In this document: positions 6,571 to 13,561 of the stretch, one piece after another
How positions within the stretch are numbered: the first letter of the stretch is position 1
How the letters are laid out: the number at the start of each line of letters is the position of its first letter
Source of the DNA: Inquilinus sp.
Lineage (GTDB): Bacteria > Pseudomonadota > Alphaproteobacteria > DSM-16000 > Inquilinaceae
Reading direction: 5' to 3'
DNA: 14,706 bases
Assembly (NCBI GenBank): GCA_013003675.1
Contig: JABDIP010000117.1
Location: 1-14,706 of the forward strand
Position numbers and translations under genes: made by a program
Notes under the pieces: generated by a model
The model's input: the letters and a program-made list of their open reading frames with translations, nothing else
The model's database searches: none
What the model was told of the DNA's origin: nothing

Positions 6571-7623
6571 ATGGCCGGCCCTAATGAGAGCAGTGGACCG
6601 CCCGTCTTCGTGATGGGCACGCCGCGCTCCGGCACGACGCTGACGGCGCGCATTCTCTCAAACCATTCGCGCATCTTCATCCCGGCGGAGACGCATTTCT
6701 TCGACGACATCTATGCGCGGCGGCGGCAACTGGGAGATCCGGCCGACGCGGCGGCGATGCGGCGGATCGCGGAACGCCTGTCCACGCTCTACCTTCGTCA
6801 GCACGAAGGGCAGTTCCGGAAGCAGTTTGGCGGGCTCCTTGAGGATCCCGACGAAATCATTCGCCGAATGGGACCGTGCCGGGACTACCGCGACGTCATG
6901 ACCCGGTTCATGGGCATGCAGATGCGGGAGGCCGGGAAGGTGCGATGGGGCAATCAAGTGCCCCGCGACCTGTTCAACGTGACCGACATCCTGACGTTCT
7001 ATCCGGACGCCAAGGTGGTTGTCTGCGTCCGCGATGTGCGCGACTTCCTGCTGTCCTATAGCGGCATGAAGAACGTCGTTCCCGCCAGCTACCGCGCCCG
7101 CCAAAGACGCCTTTATCATCCGGCCGTCGCCGCCCTGCTCTGGCGGGCCAGCGTCCGCCGCATTCCGGCGATCCGGCGCCAAGTCGACCCTGGCAACATC
7201 ATGGTGATCCGTTACGAAGACTTGGTCGGCGACCCGCGCGTGGTCGTCGAGGCACTTTGCGGCATGATCGGGGAGGCGTTCGAACCGGCCATGCTCGAAG
7301 TGAGCGAGAACAACAGCTCCGACGGAAAGAGGCGGGAAAATGCGTCCGGAATCTTCGGCTCGTCGGTGGGGCGATGGCGCAGAGGCCTCCCGCCGGAGCA
7401 CGCGTGGATCGGCCAGATGGTCGCCGGGCGAGATCTGCGCGCGCTGGGATACGAACCTCAGGCGATTGCCGTGCGTCGGATAAGGGTCGTTCTGCTATTG
7501 GTCGCCATTCCCTTTGCGCTGCTGCGCGGCCTGCTTGCCAACCGGGCCAAGCAGGCCTCCTTGCTGCCGTATCTCGCCAAGCGATTGGCGCCCCTCTTCA
7601 GCACCTCCCGGCAGCCGTCATGA
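6571..7623 (+). CDS. Sulfotransferase family protein with C-terminal hydrophobic segment
   Basis: A probable PAPS-dependent sulfotransferase of 350 residues. The PAPS loop is V-F-V-M-G16-T-P-R-S-G-T-T23, followed by N-H-S-R-I-F-I-P-A-E40-T. The 3'-phosphate motif is V-V-C-V-R154-D155-V-R-D with S162. The middle conserved segment, often 'EKTP', is W126-G-N-Q-V-P131 here, a departure in an otherwise typical enzyme. Residues about 304-322 form a hydrophobic run between Arg clusters (V-V-L-L-L-V-A-I-P-F-A-L-L), possibly a membrane anchor or amphipathic tail holding the enzyme near lipid-linked glycans. AGGGA seven bases before the ATG is a good ribosome site. Its stop overlaps the decarboxylase start as ATGA. 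It is first in the plus operon. Substrate unknown. Confidence 0.9.
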   Translation: MAGPNESSGPPVFVMGTPRSGTTLTARILSNHSRIFIPAETHFFDDIYARRRQLGDPADAAAMRRIAERLSTLYLRQHEGQFRKQFGGLLEDPDEIIRRMGPCRDYRDVMTRFMGMQMREAGKVRWGNQVPRDLFNVTDILTFYPDAKVVVCVRDVRDFLLSYSGMKNVVPASYRARQRRLYHPAVAALLWRASVRRIPAIRRQVDPGNIMVIRYEDLVGDPRVVVEALCGMIGEAFEPAMLEVSENNSSDGKRRENASGIFGSSVGRWRRGLPPEHAWIGQMVAGRDLRALGYEPQAIAVRRIRVVLLLVAIPFALLRGLLANRAKQASLLPYLAKRLAPLFSTSRQPS

Positions 7624-9005
7624 TGCGGCGCCGACAGCAGCCGCCCCTGACGGCAGACCTTGGGCTATGGGGTTGTGCGGTCAACGACGCTGGCCATTTG
7701 GAACTCGACGGGTACGACCTGGTGGAGGTTGCCCGCGACCATGGCACGCCGACGCATGTCGCTTCGAAGCGGCGATTGCTGGACAACTGCGAACGGGTCA
7801 GTTCGGTGTTCGGCGCGGCGCTTCACGATTGCGAAGTCTTCTACTCCTACAAGACGAACTGCGTGCCTGGTCTCCTGCGGCTGATCCACGACCAGGGCAT
7901 CGGCGCCGAGGTGATATCGCCCTATGAGCTCTGGTTGGCGATTGAATTGGGCCTGCCGGGACGGCGGATCATCTACAACGGCCCGCACAAATCCAAGGAG
8001 AGCCTTGGCTTGGCGATCGGCAACGATCTGAAACTCATCAATGCGGATTCGATGAGCGATCTGATGGCCATCGCCGAGGTCTGCCGGACCATCGGGCGGT
8101 CTGCCAATATCGGCTTGCGGCTATGCCCGCGCCGCGGTTGGAATGCCCAGTTCGGGTTCCAGATGCACAACGGCGAAGCGGCCGCGGGTCTGCGGTTCAT
8201 TGCCGAAAACGAGGCGGTGCTGAAGCTGAAGGGCATCCACCTCCACCTGGGCTCGCAGATTGGCGATCGATCGGTGTTTGGCCATGCTCTTGACGAGGCG
8301 CTCGCCTTCATGAGCGAAACCGGCGCGATGGCTGATGGCCGGATCGAATATCTCGACCTCGGTGGCGGCTATCCGGTGCCCACGGTTCGGGACGTCGGCG
8401 GGCTGGAGCGACGGATTTGCCGCTTGCTGGGACGCCCTTGGGCCCCGCCGCGACCCGGGTCGTTGCCGAATCTGTCCGACGTGGCGGCAATCATGGCGGC
8501 GACGCTGCGTCGCTACACCGACGGCATGGCGCGGCCTCCGACAGTGATCGTCGAGCCGGGACGGGCGATTACCAGCGGCGCGCAGATACTGTTGTTGGCG
8601 GTGCGGGCGCTCAAGCCGCGTGCGCCGCCGATCGCGATCCTCGATGGCGGCAAAATGAACATCACGGTTCCAACCTCGTTCGAGTTTCACCATGTGCTGG
8701 CCGCCAATCGTATGCGGGAGCCCTCGTTGCGGAACTACCGTTTGGTGGGGCGCACCTGCACTCCGTCCGATCTGGTCTACGACGCCGTGCGGCTGCCGGA
8801 GTTGAGCGAGGGTGACGTCCTCGCGGTCATGGATGCGGGGGCGTATTTCACTTCGTTCTCAAGCGATTTCGCTTACCCTCGGCCACCTGTGCTGCTCGCC
8901 GACGCAGGCAGCGTGACCGTACTGCGGGATCGGGAAAGTTTCGTCGGTATCGCGGCCCGCGATCGAGTGGATTCGTCGCCGGCCAGGCCGGCGGTTGTCG
9001 CCTAG
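7620..9005 (+). CDS. PLP-dependent group IV decarboxylase (DAP/ornithine decarboxylase-like)
   Basis: A 461-residue alanine-racemase-fold decarboxylase resembling diaminopimelate and ornithine decarboxylases. It would decarboxylate a basic amino acid or related substrate in the cytoplasm using PLP. Seen in order: Y-S-Y-K78-T-N (Schiff-base lysine), H207-L-H-L-G-S-Q, the phosphate-binding L-G-G-G250, E312-P-G-R315, C380-T-P-S-D384 and D405-A-G-A-Y409-F. In LysA the Cys motif is normally C-E-S-x-D, so T-P-S here suggests another substrate. An insertion-like stretch around 255-300 lengthens it beyond a typical LysA (about 420). The frame is open to 7257, but the ATG at 7620 overlapping the sulfotransferase stop is the clear start. 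Related decarboxylases occur in exosortase-linked polysaccharide loci (TIGR03099), which is a context parallel only. A housekeeping lysA role is unlikely in this operon. Confidence 0.85.
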   Translation: MMRRRQQPPLTADLGLWGCAVNDAGHLELDGYDLVEVARDHGTPTHVASKRRLLDNCERVSSVFGAALHDCEVFYSYKTNCVPGLLRLIHDQGIGAEVISPYELWLAIELGLPGRRIIYNGPHKSKESLGLAIGNDLKLINADSMSDLMAIAEVCRTIGRSANIGLRLCPRRGWNAQFGFQMHNGEAAAGLRFIAENEAVLKLKGIHLHLGSQIGDRSVFGHALDEALAFMSETGAMADGRIEYLDLGGGYPVPTVRDVGGLERRICRLLGRPWAPPRPGSLPNLSDVAAIMAATLRRYTDGMARPPTVIVEPGRAITSGAQILLLAVRALKPRAPPIAILDGGKMNITVPTSFEFHHVLAANRMREPSLRNYRLVGRTCTPSDLVYDAVRLPELSEGDVLAVMDAGAYFTSFSSDFAYPRPPVLLADAGSVTVLRDRESFVGIAARDRVDSSPARPAVVA

Positions 9006-9054
9006 GGACGCCGACGATGCGGTCGCTCGGCGACGATCCTTGCGGGACCGCACG

Positions 9055-10311
9055 GTGAGCGGTCCGCAACACCCGGTTTTCGTGGTTGGCGTGGGCACGG
9101 ACGTGCTCTCGCTGGTCCGCATCTTCGGGGCCAAAGGTGTGCCCTGCTGGGTTTGCTCGTCTCGGCGCGTCCCCGGCGCGGTTTCGCGATACGCCCGCTA
9201 TTTCCCGGTTGCTGATCCGCGCGAGGACGAGGAGGGGATGATCGCCGACCTAGTGGCGCTGGCTCGCCTGCAGAGCCGGCCGCCGGTCATCTTCACCGGT
9301 TGCGATCAGCATGCCCAGGCTCTGGCGCGACATCGCGACCGGCTTCGCGAGGTGGCGCTTCCTTGCATCGCACGTTCCGAAGTCGTCGATCTGCTGGTTC
9401 ACAAGGCCGATTTCAGCGCCTGGGCCTCAGATCGGATTGGGAGCTATCCCCGGTCGATGCCGGCATGCCAGTTCCACCCCGGCAATGGTCTTGAATTTCC
9501 CGTCGTCGCGAAGCCGAACCATCGCGGTTTTTCGAATGCCGGAAAGCTCGGCCTGCCTTCCGAGGAAGACCTGCACGAACGGCGCTTCTCGCTAATTTCG
9601 AACGCCGCGGATTGGACGGCGTACCAGGACTGCAACCGGGACTTCCTGCCGCATATCCTGATTCAGGAATACGTCAGCGGCACATCGGCCAGCAAATTCT
9701 CGGTTTGTCTCTATGCAGACAGCAGTTCGAAGATCAGAGCTCTTTTCGTCGGCCGCCGCCTGCGCGGCTATCCAGCCCTCTATGGCGATGCCTCGCTGCT
9801 GCAGTCGGATGCGGTGCCGCGGGAGGTGCTGGATGAGGTCGCGGCCATGGTCAAGTTGCTCGGTTATCAAGGCATCGCGGAGGCGGAGTTCAACTGCGAC
9901 GACCGCACCGGTCGATACCGACTCCTCGAGATGAACCCACGTTGCTGGGGGTGGATCGGCATCACCGGCGCCACTGAGTGCAACATTCCCTGGATTGCCT
10001 ATCGTGACCTGATCGGTGAGGCAATCGCCCCAAGGGTCGTTGGGCCTGGGCCCGGCACGATAAAGATGGTGTATCTGGTCCAGGATGCGGCGTCTGTCTT
10101 CCTGCGCTACCGCTGGAACTACCCGGAATGGGTGATGTCGCCCCGTGCGTGGTGGCGAAGCCTGCGGGCGGACCAACTTGTCGTATGGGAGATCGATCGC
10201 CACGACTGGCAGGGTACTATCGTATGTTTCGCCACCATGGCGATCAAGGCTGTCAAATCGGCGTTTCGCCAAGTTATTCGAAAGCTTGTGGCGCCGCGCC
10301 CCCGGTCATAG
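9055..10311 (+). CDS. ATP-grasp domain protein
   Basis: An ATP-grasp enzyme of about 418 residues, likely forming an amide or ester bond through an acyl-phosphate. Numbered from the GTG at 9055: an N-terminal nucleotide-like strand and loop V-F-V-V-G-V-G-T, a second at V-I-F-T-G-C-D, then L-V-H-K117 and F-P-V-V-A-K153-P (ATP phosphate lysines). The hinge is I-L-I-Q-E205-Y-V-S-G, and the metal ligands appear as G-I-A-E276-A-E278-F and L-L-E292-M-N294-P-R. A roughly 90-residue C-terminal extension rich in Trp and Arg follows. The GTG has GGGA seven bases upstream; a TTG at 8995 overlapping the decarboxylase stop is the alternative. Related ATP-grasp proteins are common in polysaccharide loci but rarely have known substrates. 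Its place after the decarboxylase suggests it couples an amine product, which is inference. Its last codon meets the opposing sulfotransferase stop. Confidence 0.85.
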   Translation: MSGPQHPVFVVGVGTDVLSLVRIFGAKGVPCWVCSSRRVPGAVSRYARYFPVADPREDEEGMIADLVALARLQSRPPVIFTGCDQHAQALARHRDRLREVALPCIARSEVVDLLVHKADFSAWASDRIGSYPRSMPACQFHPGNGLEFPVVAKPNHRGFSNAGKLGLPSEEDLHERRFSLISNAADWTAYQDCNRDFLPHILIQEYVSGTSASKFSVCLYADSSSKIRALFVGRRLRGYPALYGDASLLQSDAVPREVLDEVAAMVKLLGYQGIAEAEFNCDDRTGRYRLLEMNPRCWGWIGITGATECNIPWIAYRDLIGEAIAPRVVGPGPGTIKMVYLVQDAASVFLRYRWNYPEWVMSPRAWWRSLRADQLVVWEIDRHDWQGTIVCFATMAIKAVKSAFRQVIRKLVAPRPRS

Positions 10312-11214
10312 CAGCCAATGTGAGAGGTCGCGCCCGACGATCTCTTGAAGTGCCAACACGTCCTCGCGAAGTCCTCCGACAAGCTGTCGTCTAAGCGCCG
10401 ACGGCAGGTCCGGTCGGTGCAGTAGCGCATCGCTTTCGGTGACCGTCGATTTCACAGCGGCACGCAACCGTGCAGGCAGCAATGGCTTGGCGACGCTCTT
10501 GAGCGCATTCGGGGACATGATCAGCCGGTAGAGTATGCGGCTTGCCGGTATGCCTGCCCGATTGTGGCGCGCCGAAACGTCTGGCTCGAAGTGAGGGTCG
10601 ACGCCGAGGAAGGCAAAGATGCCCTTCAGCATCGCTATAGGGTTCTGCTGCAAATCTTCGTACAGGCAAATGTGCAGCTGCGAGCGATCGAAATGCTCCA
10701 GATAGCGGGACATTTGCTCAAAATAGAGCCCGCGATTCCGATAGTGCCAAATGGGGCGCCAGTTCTGGGATATCCGATCCGCCTCGAGCGACAGCGCTTC
10801 GGCGAAATCTGTGGTCGTTTCGATCCCGTCGCGGACTTGCTGCATGAAGCTGGAATAGGCGCGCTCGGCCGGATCGCGCAGCACCGCGATCAGCTTGGCG
10901 TCGGGGATAAGACGATGGATGCGTGCAGGGGCATCGGGATCGTACAGATAGCCAGCGCAAGCTTCGCCCACGGCACTCTCATTCGTCACACCAGCGAACA
11001 GCGCCCGGTATTCGGCCTCGTCGATCACCGCCCGGCCCTCGTACCAGGCATTGTCGCCGGGTCCGCCAAAATCCGGTTCGCGGCCGTCGAAGTTGAAGAA
11101 GAACGTGTCCTTCTTCGGACACATGAAGATGTCCGGGTGCTGCCGCAGATAATGGTGCAGCGAGGTCGTGCCCGACTTTGCCGCGCCGATGACCAGGAAA
11201 TTCGGCATGGTCAT
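10306..11214 (-). CDS. Sulfotransferase domain protein (heparan-type)
   Basis: A 302-residue probable carbohydrate sulfotransferase. The PAPS loop is F-L-V-I-G10-A-A-K-S-G-T-T17-S-L-H-H-Y-L, followed by C-P-K34-K35-D-T-F-F-F, equivalent to the 'PKKEPHFF' segment of heparan-type enzymes. A conserved G-E-A-C-A-G-Y-L-Y stretch lies near 83-91. The 3'-phosphate motif is A-V-L-R113-D114-P-A-E-R with S121. No signal peptide, so cytoplasmic. The ATG at 11214 has GGAGG ten bases upstream; a second ATG follows two codons on. It is transcribed toward the ATP-grasp gene and the two overlap by six bases at their stops (TCATAG). It resembles the AT-rich enzyme at 210-1097 in motif type but has normal high-GC composition. 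Acceptor unknown. Confidence 0.9.
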   Translation of the reverse strand: MTMPNFLVIGAAKSGTTSLHHYLRQHPDIFMCPKKDTFFFNFDGREPDFGGPGDNAWYEGRAVIDEAEYRALFAGVTNESAVGEACAGYLYDPDAPARIHRLIPDAKLIAVLRDPAERAYSSFMQQVRDGIETTTDFAEALSLEADRISQNWRPIWHYRNRGLYFEQMSRYLEHFDRSQLHICLYEDLQQNPIAMLKGIFAFLGVDPHFEPDVSARHNRAGIPASRILYRLIMSPNALKSVAKPLLPARLRAAVKSTVTESDALLHRPDLPSALRRQLVGGLREDVLALQEIVGRDLSHWLL

Positions 11215-11474
11215 CGTGCAGCGTCCTCCCTGGATTGCGCCGGCGCTCTCTGAGGCCGGACAAAGGCCTGCGCGGCCTTATTTGGTTGGCCGGCACAGCC
11301 ACACAACTGCTTAACTTCATGTTAGCACCCTGCCGCCTGCGTGCCCGGTGACTTCTATGAGACAAATCAGGGGCGTGCCATGCCGTCGGCGGGCCAATTG
11401 CGCTCCGGCCGGAGTGAAACGTCGATTTCGTCGCTCGATTATTTCGCTAGCGGCCGGAGATGCCGACTAAAAAC
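11215..11474. other. Intergenic stretch upstream of the divergent sulfotransferase and export operon
   Basis: No gene is supported here. A small hairpin AAGGCC-TGCGC-GGCCTT (11263-11279) lies about 50 bases upstream of the sulfotransferase start and would be in its leader if transcribed. No good minus-strand promoter could be picked by eye. Confidence 0.3.
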
Positions 11475-11503
11475 TTGCATAACCCGACGAATAGTGGTAT
11501 CGT
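11475..11503 (+). promoter_or_regulatory. Candidate promoter for the wza-like/beta-barrel operon
   Basis: TTGCAT (11475-11480) and TATCGT (11498-11503) are separated by 17 bases, and the -10 is preceded by TGG, giving an extended -10 (TGnTATCGT). It lies at the start of an AT-rich patch and just ahead of a perfect palindrome. Both boxes are partial matches. Confidence 0.35.
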
Positions 11504-11505
11504 TA

Positions 11506-11521
11506 GTTAATAAATATTAAC
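11506..11521. promoter_or_regulatory. Perfect 16-bp AT-rich palindrome, candidate regulator site
   Basis: GTTAATA-AA-TATTAAC is a perfect inverted repeat where the start of the export-operon transcript is expected, the position of a repressor site. It contains TTAA-N6-TTAA and a TTAACC half-site. The alphaproteobacterial CtrA consensus is TTAA-N7-TTAA, so the spacing is one base short. An AT-binding regulator such as MucR is another option. Confidence 0.45.
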
Positions 11522-11612
11522 CAATAAATGTCACTCCTCCACCGATACATGGACGCTGCGACCCTCGGTGCCGCGCTTGCCGAATAGCAATGGGCGCGTC
11601 GTCGGGAAGGCT

Positions 11613-11640
11613 GATCGGCCGTTTGGGCCGATCTTATTTC
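11613..11640 (+). terminator. Terminator-like hairpin in the leader of the wza-like gene
   Basis: GATCGGCC and GGCCGATC form a perfect 8-bp stem around a GTTTG loop (11613-11633), followed by TTATTTC on the plus strand. The T tract is short and interrupted, so it is a weak intrinsic terminator. It lies about 60 bases before the start codon and downstream of the candidate promoter, so attenuation or an RNA-stability role is more natural than ending another gene. Confidence 0.4.
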
Positions 11641-11695
11641 GTCCGGGTTCGCGGTGCCAGGGTTGGGGAATCGACGGTTCGCAGTCGGAGGTACC

Positions 11696-12256
11696 ATGCG
11701 TAAGCTGCTGTTGACGTTGGTTCTGCTCGCCGTGCCGGTCGCGGCGATCGCCGCCGAGCAGGCATATCGGCTGAATCCGGGCGACGAGTTGATGATCTCG
11801 GTCTGGAAAGAGGACGATCTTAACCGCGAGACGCTTGTCCTGCCCGACGGCACCGTCAGTTTTCCCTTGGTCGGTCAGGTGACCGCCGAGGGGCTGACGC
11901 CGAATGAGCTGGAACGCGCCATCGCCGGCAAGCTGCGGCGCTACATCCCCGATGCGGCGGTCTCCGTCTCGGTGGTCAAGGCTGCGGGACACCGGATCTA
12001 TGTCATCGGTGAAGTGAACAAGCCGGGCGAATACCAGCCCGATCGCCCGCTCGACGTCATGCAGGCGCTCAGCCTCGCCGGCGGTCTGACCGCCTTTGCC
12101 AGCGAGGACAAGATCGTCGTGCTGCGCCGGCAGGGCGACATCAAGGTCGCGGTGCCATTTCCCTACGGCGAGATCAAGGAAGGGCGGAGCCTCGGTTTCA
12201 ACTTCGAACTGGGCAGCGGCGACGTCGTCATGGTGCCGGGACGGTCGCTGTTCTAA
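11696..12256 (+). CDS. Wza-type polysaccharide export protein (short form, Poly_export + SLBB)
   Basis: A 186-residue exported protein of the outer-membrane polysaccharide export (OPX) family, which helps form the periplasm-to-surface channel. It has a clear signal peptide (MRKLLLTLVLLAVPVAAIAA, cut near residue 19-20) without a lipobox Cys. Next come the Poly_export domain (Y-R-L-N-P-G-D-E-L through about residue 95) and one SLBB-like domain containing I-Y-V-I-G-E-V-N-K-P-G-E-Y and L-S-L-A-G-G-L-T. It is about half the length of E. coli Wza and lacks its C-terminal membrane helix and extra SLBB domains, so it cannot form a Wza-style pore alone. GGAGG precedes the ATG by four bases; an upstream ATG at 11654 would put the signal peptide inside. 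Its stop overlaps the beta-barrel start (TAATG), which fits the barrel supplying the pore. Confidence 0.9.
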   Translation: MRKLLLTLVLLAVPVAAIAAEQAYRLNPGDELMISVWKEDDLNRETLVLPDGTVSFPLVGQVTAEGLTPNELERAIAGKLRRYIPDAAVSVSVVKAAGHRIYVIGEVNKPGEYQPDRPLDVMQALSLAGGLTAFASEDKIVVLRRQGDIKVAVPFPYGEIKEGRSLGFNFELGSGDVVMVPGRSLF

Positions 12257-13464
12257 TGCGGCACCGCGCCGTGCCGCCGCGGCAGCGCGGACTGGAAAGG
12301 CGGTTATGCCGGGCCACTATGGGCCTAGCCTCGGCGGTGCTTGTCCTCGCCGGCCGGTCCCCGGCCGAGGCGGCCGATTGGACCCTGGAGGCCTTCGCCA
12401 GCGAGCGCGTCGCCTATGACGATAATGTCGGATTCACCCGCACCGGCGAGATTTCCGACGAGTCCTCGCGCACGACGCTCGGTTTCGACATCGACGGAGG
12501 CACCGAGGTTTTGGACCTGAGCTTGGTGTCACGGTTCGACTTCACCTATTACTCCGATGAGAGCGGGTTGGACTCGAACGACCAGCGCCTGGTCGGGAAT
12601 TTCGGGTATCGCCCCGGCGAACTCTCGCGGCTCGGCCTCGATGTTGAGTACGACCGGGATACGACCCGAACCAGCGAGGAAGACGACACCGGCAGGTTCA
12701 TCTTCGACAACATCCGCCGCGAGGCCTTCGAGGTCCGTCCTTCCTGGTCCTATCAGGCGACGCGGGTCGACCGGTTCTCGCTGGCAGGCGAGTACCGCAC
12801 CGTGGACTACGAAAGCGACCTGGTCGACTACGACCGCTATGGCGGCGCCCTTGACTGGACCCACGATCTGACGCGGTCGAGTGCGCTGGGGGTGTCGGCC
12901 TTCGGGGCGCGGGTCGAGTCCGACACCGTCGACAACCGGGAATCGGACATCTATGGGCTCGAATTCGGCTTGACCTCCGAGGCGACGCCGCAACTGCGAC
13001 TCCAGTTCGGCGTCGGCGTGTTTCGCGCCGAGACGGCAACCGATCTGGTCGCCGGGCAGTCGACCACCGGGTTCCTGCCCTCGGCCGGGCTGGAGTTCCG
13101 CGTCGCGCCCGAGGCCGTGCTCGAACTCGCCTACGCCCGCACCGTGGCGCCGAGTGGCGGCGGAAACATCGTCGAACGGGACACCGTCGACCTGACCTAC
13201 AGGCAGGATTGGAGCGAGACGGTGTCGTTGGGCCTGGATGCCCGCTATCGGGCGCAGGATCGGGTCTTCGACGACGGCACGGCCGGCCGGGATTTCGTCC
13301 GCGCCGAGCCGTCGGTGGAATGGCGGATGACTGAGACTTGGTCGCTGCGCGCCGCCTATCGTTACCGCTGGCAATCCTTCGACGACGAGGATGGCGACTC
13401 GGTCTCCAATGCGGGCCTGGTGACCCTCACCTATCGTCCGATGGGGTGGTCGTTGGGCGGCTGA
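12256..13464 (+). CDS. Outer-membrane beta-barrel protein linked to polysaccharide export
   Basis: About 402 residues, with a signal peptide (hydrophobic G-L-A-S-A-V-L-V-L-A, then A-E-A|A near residue 39). The mature part is almost entirely alternating polar/hydrophobic strands with aromatic girdles, for example S-R-F-D-F-T-Y-Y, L-D-V-E-Y-D-R, L-A-G-E-Y-R-T-V-D-Y, L-E-L-A-Y-A-R and L-R-A-A-Y-R-Y-R-W. About 16-18 strands and acidic loops (S-E-E-D-D-T, F-D-D-E-D-G-D) can be picked out. This is the look of the BBP2/EpsL/VpsM-like barrels in exopolysaccharide loci. The start overlaps the upstream stop as TAATG; an internal ATG at 12319 would give a more usual signal peptide length. Likely partner of the short Wza-like protein, providing the outer-membrane passage. 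The family is named from overall pattern, not a specific motif. Confidence 0.8.
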   Translation: MRHRAVPPRQRGLERRLCRATMGLASAVLVLAGRSPAEAADWTLEAFASERVAYDDNVGFTRTGEISDESSRTTLGFDIDGGTEVLDLSLVSRFDFTYYSDESGLDSNDQRLVGNFGYRPGELSRLGLDVEYDRDTTRTSEEDDTGRFIFDNIRREAFEVRPSWSYQATRVDRFSLAGEYRTVDYESDLVDYDRYGGALDWTHDLTRSSALGVSAFGARVESDTVDNRESDIYGLEFGLTSEATPQLRLQFGVGVFRAETATDLVAGQSTTGFLPSAGLEFRVAPEAVLELAYARTVAPSGGGNIVERDTVDLTYRQDWSETVSLGLDARYRAQDRVFDDGTAGRDFVRAEPSVEWRMTETWSLRAAYRYRWQSFDDEDGDSVSNAGLVTLTYRPMGWSLGG

Positions 13465-13494
13465 CCGGGGACCGCCGCCGCCTCCGGGCAACGC

Positions 13495-13509
13495 GAACGC
13501 TTCCTGAAC
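13495..13509. promoter_or_regulatory. LexA (SOS) box upstream of recA
   Basis: GAAC-GCTTCCT-GAAC matches the alphaproteobacterial LexA operator GTTC-N7-GTTC exactly when read on the minus strand. It lies about 140 bases upstream of recA and about 10 bases before a candidate -35. This indicates LexA repression and DNA-damage induction of recA. Confidence 0.75.
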
Positions 13510-13519
13510 ACGATCCGAA

Positions 13520-13547
13520 TTGTCTATTTTTCTCAGCGCTCTAAAAC
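13520..13547 (+). promoter_or_regulatory. Candidate recA promoter
   Basis: TTGTCT (13520-13525) and TAAAAC (13542-13547) are 16 bases apart in an AT-rich patch between the LexA box and recA. Each matches 4/6 of the sigma-70 consensus. Transcription would start near 13554. Confidence 0.4.
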
Positions 13548-13561
13548 TTGTTGGCCGAATA

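Noticed and set aside
7257..7619. N-terminal extension of the decarboxylase frame back to 7257
   Set aside because: It overlaps 360 bases of a well-supported sulfotransferase in another frame and reads as low-complexity Arg/Ala sequence; the ATG at 7620 with an ATGA overlap is the clear start.
7620..9005. Housekeeping lysA (diaminopimelate decarboxylase)
   Set aside because: The Cys motif differs from LysA, the protein is longer, and it lies in an operon with a sulfotransferase and an ATP-grasp gene; kept as a decarboxylase of unknown substrate.
10564..11253. 229-residue plus-strand frame
   Set aside because: Antisense to the sulfotransferase at 10306-11214, which carries intact PAPS motifs.
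11654..11695. 14-codon upstream start for the wza-like gene
   Set aside because: It would bury the signal peptide, and the ATG at 11696 has GGAGG just upstream.
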